A stretch of 64,000 nucleotides of DNA from Ottelia alismoides (Eukaryota > Streptophyta > Magnoliopsida > Alismatales > Hydrocharitaceae): assembly GCA_037367405.1 (NCBI GenBank), contig JAZKJV010003256.1:1736001-1800000 (forward strand). Direction: 5' to 3'. Below the pieces are notes generated by a model. That model was given only the letters and a program-made list of their open reading frames with translations. It was not told the origin of the DNA and did not search any database. The position numbers and the translations under genes are program-made. Of this stretch, positions 46,033-58,438 are shown piece after piece; position 1 is the stretch's first letter, and every line of letters starts with the position of its first letter.

Positions 46033-49000
46033 TGATAAGGCTAAAAATCGAGCTTCGCGGCTTCTTAAAAGAAGAAGGTTGTCAGTTGTAGCAGAAGCCG
46101 CGAAACAAATTCGGTTCTTAAACCTATCAAACAAATTTACGATTTTCTGTCGGAAAACCGTTCACTAATTATTTAACCAGGCAAGTGTTCCTGGGTCGAA
46201 CTCAAGGAGGCAGAATATATTCCCTAATTTTTCTTTTTCGTAATCTTATTTTAATTCTTCTCTAAGTCAGAATGCCTTTTTTAGTGGTTTTTATTTTTGT
46301 AATTTTTATTTGATTTTATTCTTTTCAATTTTTTATTTAATTTTCAAAAAGGGATATTTTGCAAAAGATTTATTTATTATATAATAGGTGAATAGAATAT
46401 AGGTGGTACTATATAGTGTAGGTGAACGATGTTCGAGCCGCGTACTCGAACTGCACAAGAAAACAAATCAAAACGAGACGGTTTTCGAGAAAATCAAATC
46501 ACGTCAAACACTCGTCGAAAAGCCGCGAAAAACTTTATACTATGTAGCTGGGGTAGTTGTGTAACTACCCCTTCAAGAATCGTCGGAATCCGAGGTCAAA
46601 TGGACAAGATACAGCCCCTACAGCCCAGGGGCATAAGCGTAAAGAAACTAATTAAAATTTGTTCTCAAAAAGGTCCAAAAAGGACTGTTCTGCAAGAAAA
46701 ATAACAAACTCTTACACTTAGGTCCCTGCGGAGGGACCTAATTGTAATTATTAAAAACTACGGAGGCGGGAATGAACTCTGGAACTTCAGCTGGGCTTAT
46801 GGTGTAATTTTTCCACCGGTTCACAAGCTACGGCCGAGATTAGAACTTGAAAGCACGATCGGAAGGCTACGGCGCAGCCACGTGTCAAAAGGCTGTACTC
46901 CCTCTGTTCTTGAGCAGTTGAAACTCTTCGCGGACTCGCCTCCTTCTCCGACTTCTCCCGGAGGATCTCCGATGCTTCTGGCGCTCCGGCGGGGCCAGAG
47001 GGGTGGCTCCTCCACCCCTCGAGCTCGCCCGCGGTGGAGGTGGCGATGGCGGCGCTCCGAGCGGCGGCGGTGGCTCGAGAAAGATGGTGGTTCGGCACAG
47101 ATAGCTGGATGACTGTTCTGGAGCTCCAACTTCGAGCACGATTTTGATGACGTTGAGGATATTTCCGATCCAAATGAATGGCAAGCGATGGACCTGGACC
47201 TGCAAGCGATCAAGTTCTATGCTCGATTCGACTCGAATCGGCCTACAAGATTAATAGATTAATCCTCAAAGTTTAAGGAAAACAACACACAAATCCAGCC
47301 AAATGTCCAGATGCGAAAAAGACGACGATTCGATGAATGATTTGAGATGAATGTGAATCGATTCGAAAGGAGGTTTTGATGTGGCGTTAAAGATGGGTAA
47401 TTAACCTATCTAAGACAGTGATTAGCCACGCTAATCGTGGCATGAATATCGAGAAACAAAATCACAAAATGGATGCATAGGTCTATGGGGATCCGGGTAT
47501 ATGACCTGGAAATGGCTGCTCGACGGTCGACCTTCCCGGAGCTGCACGTAGCACTTGGCGGCGATGCAAGGCGAAGCTCCGCCTTGGATCTCTTCTCCGA
47601 CGTATCCTCTTCCTCGCGGACCCTTCCAGTGGAGCTGTCACCTCCGGAGTTGGTTGGAATCGAAAGGGGAAGTTGGGTAGTCGGTTAGCCTGGAGCTGGG
47701 AAGCTGAAGGTGGAAGATGATTATTGTTAATGGCCGACTTGGGGGTCTTTTATAGAGAGATTTCGTGCACCCCAAGGTTAATCTAAGGGTCGGTGAGGTA
47801 GATGGTTGTTAGGAGTAGGGAATGGAGGGTTTAGATGGGTTGGAGGAGTTAGAGGTTAGGCGGGAAAAATTGTGGAAGTCGGGTGGTTGGAACAGCTTGG
47901 GCGCAACAGCTTCTTGGAGAAGAAGCTCCAGGTGCTGACACGTGTCAGCACCTGGTTGGCCCAGATCCTATAATTACTTATAAATTAAATATAAAATAGA
48001 AGATGACGTTATTTTAAGTAGGTATAAATACAAGAAATGTAAATAATTTTATTTTCTAAATTATAGTATAATTACTTTTAATAAATAATAAATATTATTT
48101 CAAATATAAATATTTTATTAATAAATATGTATTAATAAATAGGTTTTGTATTTTTAATTTAATAAATAATTAAGTAAAAATTAATTTTATATTTTCTTAA
48201 TTATTAGGGCATTAAATAAGACTTATACAAATTTTTATGGATTTTTATGAATTAATTTACATATTTTAATAAATAGAGGAAGTGTCTCTATAGGTCAAAT
48301 ATACCTATATTTTAGGGTATTTGATTTTATAAAAATAATAAATAGTCTCCAAAAATTATGAAATAATTTATGGTGAAACTAGAGGATCATGAAATAATTT
48401 AGAAATTATAAAATTAAGAAAATAATAAATAAGGTGTGTTATATAAAATAAATAGCCCAGAAACCGCTTTGTCTTTTGGTCCCAAAACTGACTTTTTGCA
48501 AACGGACTCCGAATTCAGTGAAACCACCTTTATTAATTAGATAATATTATTTTATGAACTTTAAAGGTGAGTAGAGTGAAATTGGAGTTCGTATGAGGAA
48601 GTTATGATGTTCGGAAGTTGAGATTTTGACAAGTTGTAAGCTAGATTTCTTGGCATATTTACAAGGTAATATTTTTAACTTATTTTTATATTTTTATTTA
48701 TATTTTTATGAATAATTAGGAGAAAGATTTGGTGAAGAATAAGTTAAGATGAAATAATTAAAATTCTCTAAAGTTTTGTATTTATTTATAAATAGTGAAG
48801 AATGTATATACATGAGATAGATTATTTTTATTGGTTTTCTTTCCTTATCTCCCCCTACTTTTTTGGTTTGTCGACCAATTCATGCTGACTTGGTCTCGGG
48901 GGTTAGGCTATAAATATATCTTACAGTTATATTTATAGTTTAAGTCATGTTACATATATATACATATATTCCACATGCCTTTTTCTTTCTTTTTCTGGTT

Positions 49001-49155
49001 CTTTATTTATTTACATGAATTTAGTGGTTAAAAGTGAATATTTACAAATGAATGGGGTTTTGTTAAAGTATGAGAATTAGTGAGTATTTACATGTATTTG
49101 TTAAGGGTTTTAAGACAAAATGCGACAGAAAAGTTAATGAATCATGGATTCATCA
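46033..49155 (-). repeat. Solo LTR H (3123 bp, minus strand, G family)
   Basis: Minus strand starts TGATGAATC-cat-GATTCATTA and ends AGCCTTATCA. Same family as LTR G at 52280, with shared blocks such as GTCGACAAACCAAAA, AGTAGGGGGAGATAAGG and the tract around 48480-48660. Minus-strand TATA CTCTATAAAAG at 47757-47747; a GC-rich tract lies at 46800-47120 and 47500-47700. Open frames of 100-130 codons in that tract overlap on both strands and are not called. Confidence 0.93.
47747..47757 (-). promoter_or_regulatory. TATA box of solo LTR H
   Basis: Minus strand CTCTATAAAAG upstream of the GC-rich tract; LTR G has CTATAAATAC at the matching place. Confidence 0.55.
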
Positions 49156-49319
49156 TTCCGCCACACTAATAATCCAAAGGTCTGATAGAGCTCCATACTA
49201 CAATTTTATGAAGATAAGTTTAATACTCAACATTGTCCTAATTTCTTTATTTTTCCTTTATTTTTATTTTATTCACTTAAGTGTTTGCTAAGGGACTAGT
49301 AAAGATAAAGCACGGGGGG
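49156..49319 (+). other. Element B interior end and polypurine tract
   Basis: Continues A-like sequence (A 1065-1242) and ends AAAGCACGGGGGG at 49307-49319 directly before the 3' LTR. Confidence 0.85.
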
Positions 49320-51046
49320 TGATGAATCTGCATTTCATCATCTTTATCCATTTACTTTATCTTATAATCCCTTATAAAACACTTATATATAATACTAAAT
49401 CTGTATTCTTACTAACTTGCATCTGTATGTAAATATAATACATATATTATTATTTTAACCTAAAATAAATAAAAAATAAAGTGAAAGGAAAGAAAATAAA
49501 AAATATTGTATATATGTAATAGATACATGCAGACCTGAACCCCGAGAGAAGGTCAAGACTTGACCTGATCGAATAGGAATAAAGTAGGGTGAGATAGGGT
49601 CCTTAATCAGAAAATCCAAAAAAATGTTATGTAAATACTTCTCATTTATTCTATGTATATTTGTATAAAACTTATATAGTTTTATTTGTGCATAAATTGA
49701 ACACAAATTAAATAATTTTCAAAACAAAAGTTGTAAATAAAAATGTTTTCTAAATAATAAAAATAATTGCAAAAAAAGTCATGTACAAAATAAAAGTAAC
49801 CACATCGGGAAAAAGCCATAAAGCAATAATTTGAAAGATCAATTCTGGCTCCATACAAACTCAAATTGAATTAAACTCACTTCCATTTTATTCTAAATTA
49901 AATAATCTTTAAAATGGCTATGCTTTCATAATTTTTGGAGTTACGGTTTGAAAGACGATTTTCTAGGGTGGTTTGTGCAATTTTACTATTTATTTATCAT
50001 ATATATTTATTTTTATACATTATTGTAAATAATGGTAAATACTTTTTAATTTTCTAAAATAAAAATAAAAATAAATAAACTAATTTCCTTATTTAACTAT
50101 GTACATAGTGTACCATATATATAGTATATGTATATAGTTAGTTCCCTTAATAACCCTCATAAAAAATTATTAACTAACCTTTATTATTTAATTTAATAAA
50201 GTGATAAAATAAAAAAAATAAATAATGTAAATAATTCAACACTGACTTCCTTTCTTATCTTTATCTCATTTCAATTTTTCCTTATCTTTATCTCCATTCA
50301 AATTTTTGAATTCAAATTCAATTCTTTTCCATATTAATATGGCTCCTCCTCCCTCATTTCAATTTGATCAATCTTTGGTGAGAGTAGCCAAATCTCCAAG
50401 AGCTTCTTGTCGTAGAATGGTGCCTAGCCTCCGAGCCTTCCGGTGACAGCGAGTCGTCCTTCGTCGAGGCCATTACGACATTTTCCGCTCCCACGATGAG
50501 ATCCATTTTTTCTCGTTTTTATCTAGGTTAATCGTAGTTTAATTTTTGCGTCTTTAATTTTGTTGTCAATTTCAATCTTAGATCATAGTTAGTCGTTAAT
50601 CTTTCAATCATAACGATTCAATATGCCATCGATCTCGATTTTCCATCTCATATTCTTGATCTCTCCATGTTCAAGTTCTACCTCGCGTAATCTATCAACT
50701 CCGGCCACGTACGGTGATCGGAGACCCGGATCTATCTTCCATTTCATCGGATCTAAAATCATTCACATTCCTATTTTTAATTTATTTTATTTTATTTTAT
50801 TTTATTTCTTTTATTGACCAAGCCATCATGCTCTAAGTATTCGTATTTGCTTTATTACAGGTACACAAGATTTCAAAAAAAGGAAAAATTACAAAAAAAA
50901 TTGAAAAATATAAGCTATTATTTATATAAAAAATTGCTTTTACAAAAAAAATAAGTAAATAAAACTCGAAGCCAACCGCAGGCATCACCCTAGTAGCATG
51001 TGCCTCCATTTTCTTCCGTCGTCCGCCGGCTGCCACCAGCCTGTTG
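49320..51046 (+). repeat. 3' LTR of element B, first half only
   Basis: TGATGAATC onward matches the B 5' LTR through U3, the TATA-like region, the intron-like block (donor mutated) and the start of the GC-rich tract, then stops near 51046. The rest of the LTR is not in forward orientation. Confidence 0.85.
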
Positions 51047-52279
51047 TTGAGCCTAGATCTTCGAGGAGTGATTATTAATTATATAATGTTGTCGTTGCCA
51101 TCCCCAAAATTCTCAGCTCAAACAAACACTTTTTTTCTTCTCAAGCCAATAATTAATTGCAAGAATAATGAAGCGAAAGAATTTTTTGCTACTTATTTAC
51201 ATGTATAGCTAACATGATCGAACTCTGGGAGGCTACAATTCCCGAGGGTTATTCAAATAATCAAAAAATAAATAAAAGAAAAATGAATTCTCAATGTATG
51301 CTATGCTTGGTTTTTTTGTCTTTTTTTATTGTTATTTTTTTATTTTCCGATTTTTCAATTTATTAATGATTTTAATGTTGCAACTTTTTAATTTTCAAAA
51401 ATACGATTTTCAAAACAAAGTCATACATAAAAAATCCAATTTATTTTATTTTTCAAATTTAACAAAAAATGCTAGAAATGTCCAAAGAAAATATTTTTGT
51501 GTTTTTATGATTTTTTATAGTTTTTGTATATTTTTAGAGATTTTTAAATATTTTTAGGATTTTTAAAATGATTTAAAACAGGAGAAGATACAAATAGTGA
51601 ACAAACATGACTGATTCGTAACCTAAAAATATGAAATGAAATTAAAAATAGCGAAAATTATTTTTCATATAAACTAATTGAAATTATCTACACACATGAA
51701 CTGAAATCAATATTATTTTTTGATTTTTCTACAATTTTCTGTGATTTTTTAAGATTTTTAGTAATTTACATTTTTTTTGATTTTATAAATAATTAATGCA
51801 CAAAAATTTGCATAGAAATTAAAAAACACCAAAAGAAAATTAATCTATTTTTTGGAATTTTTGATGCAATATGTGAATTTTTATGATTTTTCAAATCTCA
51901 AGCAGGAAAAAATGCAATATTTTTTTTATTTTTCAATGATTACAAATTATGACAAAATGCAATGAAAAAATTAAACTATAAAGAGACACACATCAGAAGC
52001 ATAACATGGTTTTTGCAAAATTATTGACCGACAAAAGTATTTATTTCAATGATAAAAAGCATGCAAAATAAAGTCTGTAACACAAGGACTGAAATGTAAT
52101 TTCTGTAAAGTTTCATAATCTAAAATTAACAAGAAATAAATAAAGGGAAAAAGTTGCACATTGCCGAGGGGAAACATGTGACGCACGTGACTGGGTCTCA
52201 GAGCTTCATGCGAGCGTGGGGGTGAAGTTGCAGCGGGTTCGTCAGATGATGACGGAGGGCGACTCCTTGTGTCGGCGGT
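51047..52279 (-). repeat. Inverted second half of a B/A-type LTR
   Basis: On the minus strand this reads from a GC-rich tract (52270-52190, with CACGTGCGTCACATG) through AT-rich U5, with TGTAGCCTCCCAGAGTTCGAT (51220-51240), to CTCCTCGAAGATCTAGG at 51070-51052. The latter is the LTR end seen in A at 4766-4780. About 600 bases of the middle are missing relative to a full LTR. It may be the inverted half of the B 3' LTR or a separate truncated LTR. Confidence 0.7.
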
Positions 52280-54604
52280 TGATGAATCCATGATTCATTA
52301 ACGTTTCTATCGCATTTTGTCTTAAAACCCTTAACAAATACATGTAAATATTCATTAATTTCCACAGTTTATCAAAATCATGTAAATATAGTTTATCCTA
52401 TTCATGAATAAAAAATGCACTTTTATGCATCAAAAACATGTAAATAAATAAAGAATAAAAAAATAAAGAAAAGAAAAGAAGGCAGATTGTAGATGTGTAT
52501 ATATGTACAATATGATTTAGAAAAATATAAATATAGTTGTAAGATATATTTGTATAACCTAACCCTCGAGACCAATTCAGCATGGATTGGTCGACAAAAC
52601 AACAAGTAGGGGGAGATAAAAGAAGAAACCAAAAAAATAATTAAATAATACTCCAGACATTATTCATTATTTATCAAATAATTATAAAATATTCATTTAT
52701 TTTTAATTAATTCATAAGAACATATTTTTCACCAAATTCTTTTCCTAATTATTTCTAAAAATGTATATAAAAATATAAAAATAAGTTAAAAATATTATCT
52801 TGTATATATGCCAAGAAATCCAACTTTTTAAATTGTCAAATTCTCAACTTCGAAACATCATAACTTCCTCATATGAACTCCAATTTCACTCTACTCACCT
52901 TTAAAGTTCATAAAATAATATTCTCTAATTAATGAAGGTGATTTCATTGAAATCGGGGTCCGTTTGCAAAAAGTCGGTTTTGGGACCTAATGACAACGGA
53001 GTTTCTGGGCTATTTATTTTATTTAGAACACATTATTTATAGATTTATTAATTTTATAATTTTTAATTATTTTCATGATATTGTTTTTTCACCATGATTT
53101 ATTTCAGAATTTTTAGAACTTATTTATTAATAAAATCCAAAACATTAATTTATAGATGAAATTGAACTATCTAACCTATACATGTATTTATTAATATATA
53201 TAAATCATTTTATTAAAATCCAAAAAAAATCATAAATGCATTATTTCTTATTCTAATAATTAAGAAAATATAAAATTAATAAATAATCAAGTATTTATTT
53301 AATTAAAAAATCATTACCCATTTATTAAGTATTATTTTACTTATTTATAAATATAATATTTATATTTCGAATAATATTTATTATTTACAAAAATTAATTA
53401 TACAATAATTTAGATAATTAAATTATCTATATTTTTCGTTTTTAGACCTATTTAAAATAATGTCATTTATTATTTATTACATAATTTATAAGTAATTTAC
53501 ATATCTGGTCAACCAATGTATTTTATCGCTTCATTTGACCTCGTTTCTGTTTTTGAACAACTTGAAACGTGTAGATCTCTTCGAGATCTACAACTTTCAT
53601 GTTTTGATTTTTTTTAAATTCAGTCATTTTCTCTCTCATTTTTCCATTTCTTCTTCGCAGTAATCTGATTGGGCCACGTGGCGCCTTCTGGTTGCGCCAC
53701 ACGGCCCGACTCACCACGCACCACATGCCCCTTTTTTCTCATCGTCCGATCATCCCCTACAGCTCAAGATCCAAGCCATCCACTCCCGCCTCAATCTCAG
53801 CCCTTGGATCAAGGCCCAGATCGCATCTGGGTCAATCGCTTCAACCTTCACCTCCTTGTGCCACGTAGCGCTCTCCATCACCATACGATCCTTTCGATTC
53901 CACTCAATCTTCACCGATCATATCCTCTTTGATTCTAGACCTCCGATCCTATGCCCAGATTCCATCTCCACCGTTAGTCTCCACCTTAACCTCAGCACGC
54001 CACGTGGCTCATCATGCACCGAACGATTGCCTCCAGACGCCATCATCTGAACCATCACGTCCCGCCTTTAATTCCAGTCGTTCGATCTCCCTACAGATCT
54101 CATCTGGACAACCCGCTAGCACTCACACCCCCTTCACCACGTGGCACCACCCATCGCCCTTCGATCTTGCCTCCTTGATTTAATCCTAGTCACTTCATTG
54201 CTCCCATCTCGTGGTCGTTGGATCGCAAGATCCAACGGTCGAGACACCATTTTCAACCTCCGAAAACTCCTCGACCACATCGCTCCACCTCGCCAACTCG
54301 TCGTCCCCTTTTTATTTTCTCCACTTCGTCAGCCCTCTTCTCCACTCTTCCATCAATCAACGATGAAGCCCATACTTCCACCATCCTCGTGGGAGACCAC
54401 CTCCTCCATGATTCCCTCTTCTCCGCTCCATAATCCCCATGCAAACCTCACTCTCCATCGTCGGGACCCCCAAACTCCAACTATAAATACGCTGCCTCTG
54501 GCCATTGTCATCCCCATTCGCCCTTGCACGAGTCCCTAGAGCTCGATTCCTCCGATCTGTGACAAAGATTAGGCTTGAAAATGAGCGACGACAGAGTATC
54601 CTCT
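52280..54604 (+). repeat. LTR G, 5' part (H family), interrupted by element D
   Basis: Starts TGATGAATC-cat-GATTCATTA; homologous to the minus strand of H. It has U3 motif AAGTAGGGGGAGATA near 52604, then a GC-rich tract and TATA CTATAAATAC at 54481-54490. It stops where D begins, about 115 bases after the TATA box. The remaining roughly 1.7 kb should lie beyond D, outside the window. Whether G is solo or part of a complete element cannot be told. Confidence 0.8.
54481..54490 (+). promoter_or_regulatory. TATA box of LTR G
   Basis: CTATAAATAC at the end of the CT-rich tract. Confidence 0.55.
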
Positions 54605-57600
54605 TGATGAATCCACATTTCATCATCTTTATTCTATCATTTTGGCCTCAAAAACCCTGACAAATGCATGCAAATACCCTTAATTCCCACATTTTAGCAT
54701 TCATGCATGTGTGTGTAAATACTGTATAAAATACGGTTTTTAAAGCCAAAATAAAAGAATAAAGAAAAGAAAAGAATAATAATAAAATATTGTAAATATT
54801 TTATGATCTGAAACACCGAGACCTAGGCATCTCGATGAATAGGTCGACAAGAAATAAAGTAGGGGGAGATAAGGACCAGAAACCAATAAAGATTCCTTTT
54901 TGTTTAATTCATTCTTTATTCATTTTGGGACCTATTTTTAGTTCCACTTTTTGTACTTCAAATAAATAAACTTTGTATATGAAAGTTGTAGATAACTAAA
55001 CAAAGAAAAATACAAAATTGATTTCACACAAAAATAATGTACACATAAAAAGTTATAAACTGAATAAGATTCCAGAATCCCAACTTCCCATACCTATATC
55101 TCTCAAATAAAAACTCGAAATGCATTAAAATCATTGTAATTGTATATAATTTTCAATAAGTTGTTTAATAATGGTGGTTTCGTATTTTGCAGAGCTACGG
55201 TTTCGTATTTTGGACCCTGTTGTATACTTGTACAGATTAAAATATTCATTTTTATTTATTATTCATCATTTTTATTATTTTTTATTTTTATAATTTTGTA
55301 AATATTATTTACAATAAATGTGTGTATTAAATTAGAATAAACACTAAAGAAAACACAAAAAATTAAATACCTGTATATAATACATAGGTATAATACCTGT
55401 AAATATAATTACTACTTCTATTTTATTAAGTGTACAAAATACATCAGAAAAATAAAATAAAAATATATTTAAGTGTATAAAAATATTTTATAAATATATA
55501 AAATAATAAACCAAAATAAAAAATTTAAATATACAAAATAAATATAAAATATTAAATATATAGATATGTATACCTATATAAGCCTAAAAGGAAACTTGTA
55601 ATTTTTAATCAGGAAAAAATAAATAAAATTCATAATAAAATACTTTATAAAATAATAAATATTTTTCATTTAATAATAAAAATTTAATAAATCCACTTAC
55701 TATTTTAAAATGAATTTTCAAATAATTTTTCAGGGCTTTTTCCTAGTTGGTCCATGTGGACCAACCAGGTGGCGGTAAACGTTGACCGCAGTCAACTGCC
55801 TGTCCTACGCCCTGCCCCTTTGTCAGAACCTCGTTTTGACTCTATTTCTCGATTTTTTCGAGGTCGAATCTTGCACTATCTCATGATACAATCTTCACGA
55901 CTTTTCGACCTCGTTTATTGGTGATTCATGTCGAGAGTCCTCCTTGGGTTGTGGATCATCAATTTCGTCGATCTCCCTCGATCTTTGGAGCTCTAGAGTC
56001 ATCCCATCAACCCTTCTTATTCAACCCCCGACCTTCCTCCTCGATTTTGAACCCCTTTTTGCCCAAATCTTCTCCACCTTTTGTGCTCCATTACAAGGAG
56101 GAGGTGACAGCTCTTCCTGGAAGCCGTAAGGAGGATCGAGGAAGGCCTAAGGAGGCTCCACCACCTCTGGCAAAGCTCGTCGTCGAGATTCTTTATCTTA
56201 GGTACTCCACCTTTGAGATCTCTTTATTTCCCTATTTATCTTTGCTTTTTATCGCTCGCCGTAGTCCTAGGGATCGAATCCCCCTCTCCGCTTCGCTTTT
56301 CGCCCTTCAGATCACCAAATCACGCCCCTTCGCCGGAGTGGCTCTGACCAACTTCGATTTTTTTGCCATCTCCCGCACCCATTTGCTTCGCAAACCGTCG
56401 AGGCATTTTGCCATCGATGGTGTCAGCATTTTTGTGCAGTTCTTGGAGCCTATCGCGCGCTTGGGGCAATTTCAGAAGCTCGCCAGAGGTGCTTGGGGGT
56501 TCTTCGCTCCTCCACCTCCGCTGATGCGCTCCGGTGGTCGTCGCCACCTTTTGACACCGCCAGTCAACAGAGGACACCTGCAGGATCCTCCCCGTCCATT
56601 TTGAAGCTTCAAGTCCGCCAGAGGCCGGAGGGAGAGCTTGGAGAACTTCGCCTGGCCGGAGCTCCTTCCTTTTCTTCCTCCTGCGTCCCCAGTCGTTGGA
56701 TCGGACCGTGGATCCAGATCGCACAGCCACCGTCAGATCGAGCCCTCTAGTAGTCATTGATCCTCGGCATAGGATCTAATCTGGGCCATCGAACTCGAAC
56801 CGTCATCGTGCATCCGAGGCTCGCCACGTGTCAAGTGAAAAGTCCCCCGCCGTCGGATCGCCAATGCTTGGGTATTTTGCATTCCTTCACCCCGAGCATT
56901 TTGTATTTAATATTTAGACCTGAAACATTCATCTGCAGTTTAATATTTTGTGTAATATTTGCAAAAAGACCCTCGTTGTTTCTATAATTGCATTTAGGTC
57001 CCTGTCCACATCACCTCACGTGACTCGTGCACGTGAGATGTGGGGATTTTGCATAGGGACCCTCGCTATTTGTTGTACTTCATTTAAGCCCAGGAACTAT
57101 TTTGTAACGTGTAATATTTTCGGTGGAATTTGCAATTAAGCCCTTAGGTTTTTGTTAATTACAAAATGGTCCTTGCTAGGTCACGTGCTGCGTGCACGTG
57201 ACGTTGTACATTTTGCACAGTAACCCCTATGGGTTTTGGATTTAACATTTAGCCCATAAATATTTTTATTGCGTTATATATTTTCTGGAAAATTGCATGT
57301 ACCCCTTGACTTCTAAATAATTACCAAAATACCCCTACTAGTATAGTATTTTCTCTTTGTTTCTTTTATTTATTTCATGCAATTATAAAACCCTGAAAAT
57401 TCCCAAAAAATTTACATAGATTCTTGTTTTATTGTTCTTTTACGCCATATTTTTTATTTGCATTTTTATTGCATTTTAATATTTATAAAAATTCAAAAAC
57501 ATGCATTTTCTTTACTATCTGTATTAGAAAATACATAAAAAATTATAAAACTTTATGAAAAATTCCAGAAAATTTATATTTTATGTATTTTAGTGTCTTT

Positions 57601-58420
57601 TATATTCAACGCAAAAATCATAAAAAATACAAAAGAAAACTCCTTAAAATAGCAAAACCCCTAAAAACTTCTTAAAAATCTTAAAAATTCCACAAAAATC
57701 CTAAAAATACAATATCTATTCTTGAATTTTTCTTCTTTTTATTCTCTTTATTTTAAAATTAATTGGAGGAATTTTTAAGTTTGTTTGACATTTTTCATCC
57801 TCATTTTAATTTCGGATTTTCAGTTTATTCATTGTTTTTAGTATTTTTGACTTTACAAATTCCAAAATAATTAAGAAAAATCTGGAAAAATCAAAAAAAT
57901 ATTAGAAACATATAAAAACCCCAAAAATATTTCATTTCCTGATTTTTGACTATTTTTACCTCTTTTTATAAATAGTTTATCTTCTTTTTCGTATATTGTA
58001 TACATCTTTTATTAAAAGAAAAGAAAATATATAAAATATATAAAATACAAAAAGATAATAAAAATCAAAAAAATCAAAAATCCAAATATAAAAATTATAA
58101 AATCAAAAATTAAATAAAATTTATAAAATAAAAAACCCACAAAAAAGCTCAGGTAGGCAAATACATCACATTCACATTTTTGTGCTTGGTCACCCGATCT
58201 GTCCTGCTTGTTCCCTATGTTCGACTCTCTACTTGCTTGCACACTATGCACATTCATTGTAGATTTATAATAAATTTTAACTCTGCACATTTGCGTTCAT
58301 TACTTGATTTATTTGTTGTGGGTTTATTGTTGATTGATTGAGGATTGTTGAGTGGTCAACACATCGACTGTTGATCCACCTTGTGGATCAATACGACCGC
58401 TTGATTTTTCCGCGTCATCA
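54605..58420 (+). repeat. 5' LTR of element D (3816 bp)
   Basis: Starts TGATGAATC-cac-ATTTCATCA and ends CCGCGTCATCA. Same family as solo LTR I and the E LTR. U3 motif GGTCGACAAGAAATAAAGTA then GGGGGAGATAAGG is near 54840-54875. GC-rich tract 55740-56860; paired G-boxes near 57017-57036 and 57180-57204; repeated TTTGCA-CCCC units from 57040 to 57350. The 228-codon open frame at 55918 has an overlapping 145-codon frame on the other strand and is not called. Confidence 0.88.
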
Positions 58421-58422
58421 AA

Positions 58423-58438
58423 TGGTGCCATTGCCGGG
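58423..58438 (+). other. Primer binding site of element D (tRNA-Asp type)
   Basis: TGGTGCCATTGCCGGG, two bases after the LTR end. Confidence 0.85.

Larger units (their letters stand above)
34321..51046 (+). mobile_element. Element B: non-autonomous Athila-type element carrying two solo LTRs
   Basis: 5' LTR (34321 to about 37873), PBS, leader, one unrecognised ORF, a stem-loop/PPT array, 3' non-coding region, PPT and a 3' LTR whose second half is lost or inverted. Without solo LTRs I and H the interior is about 4.3 kb, too short for gag-pol, and no gag, protease, RT or integrase motif is seen. It inserted into the 5' LTR of E; ACATG at 34316-34320 is the expected target copy, but the partner is lost at the rearranged right end. 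A is a second copy of the family. Confidence 0.85.

Noticed and set aside
46787..47213. Overlapping frames of 106-130 codons in solo LTR H
   Set aside because: Three overlapping frames in an LTR GC-rich tract with repeated Arg/Ser/Pro; typical of compositional ORFs.
53523..54626. Ser/Pro/His-rich frames on both strands in LTR G
   Set aside because: Same GC-rich LTR region; frames overlap on both strands and end at the D insertion.
55918..56757. 228-codon frame and 145-codon antisense frame in the D LTR
   Set aside because: Both follow from high GC and few stops in the LTR; no homology is seen and the related LTR I has no matching frame.
58012..58290. 92-codon minus-strand frame rich in Phe/Ile
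   Set aside because: Translation of A/T-rich U5 of the D LTR; low complexity.
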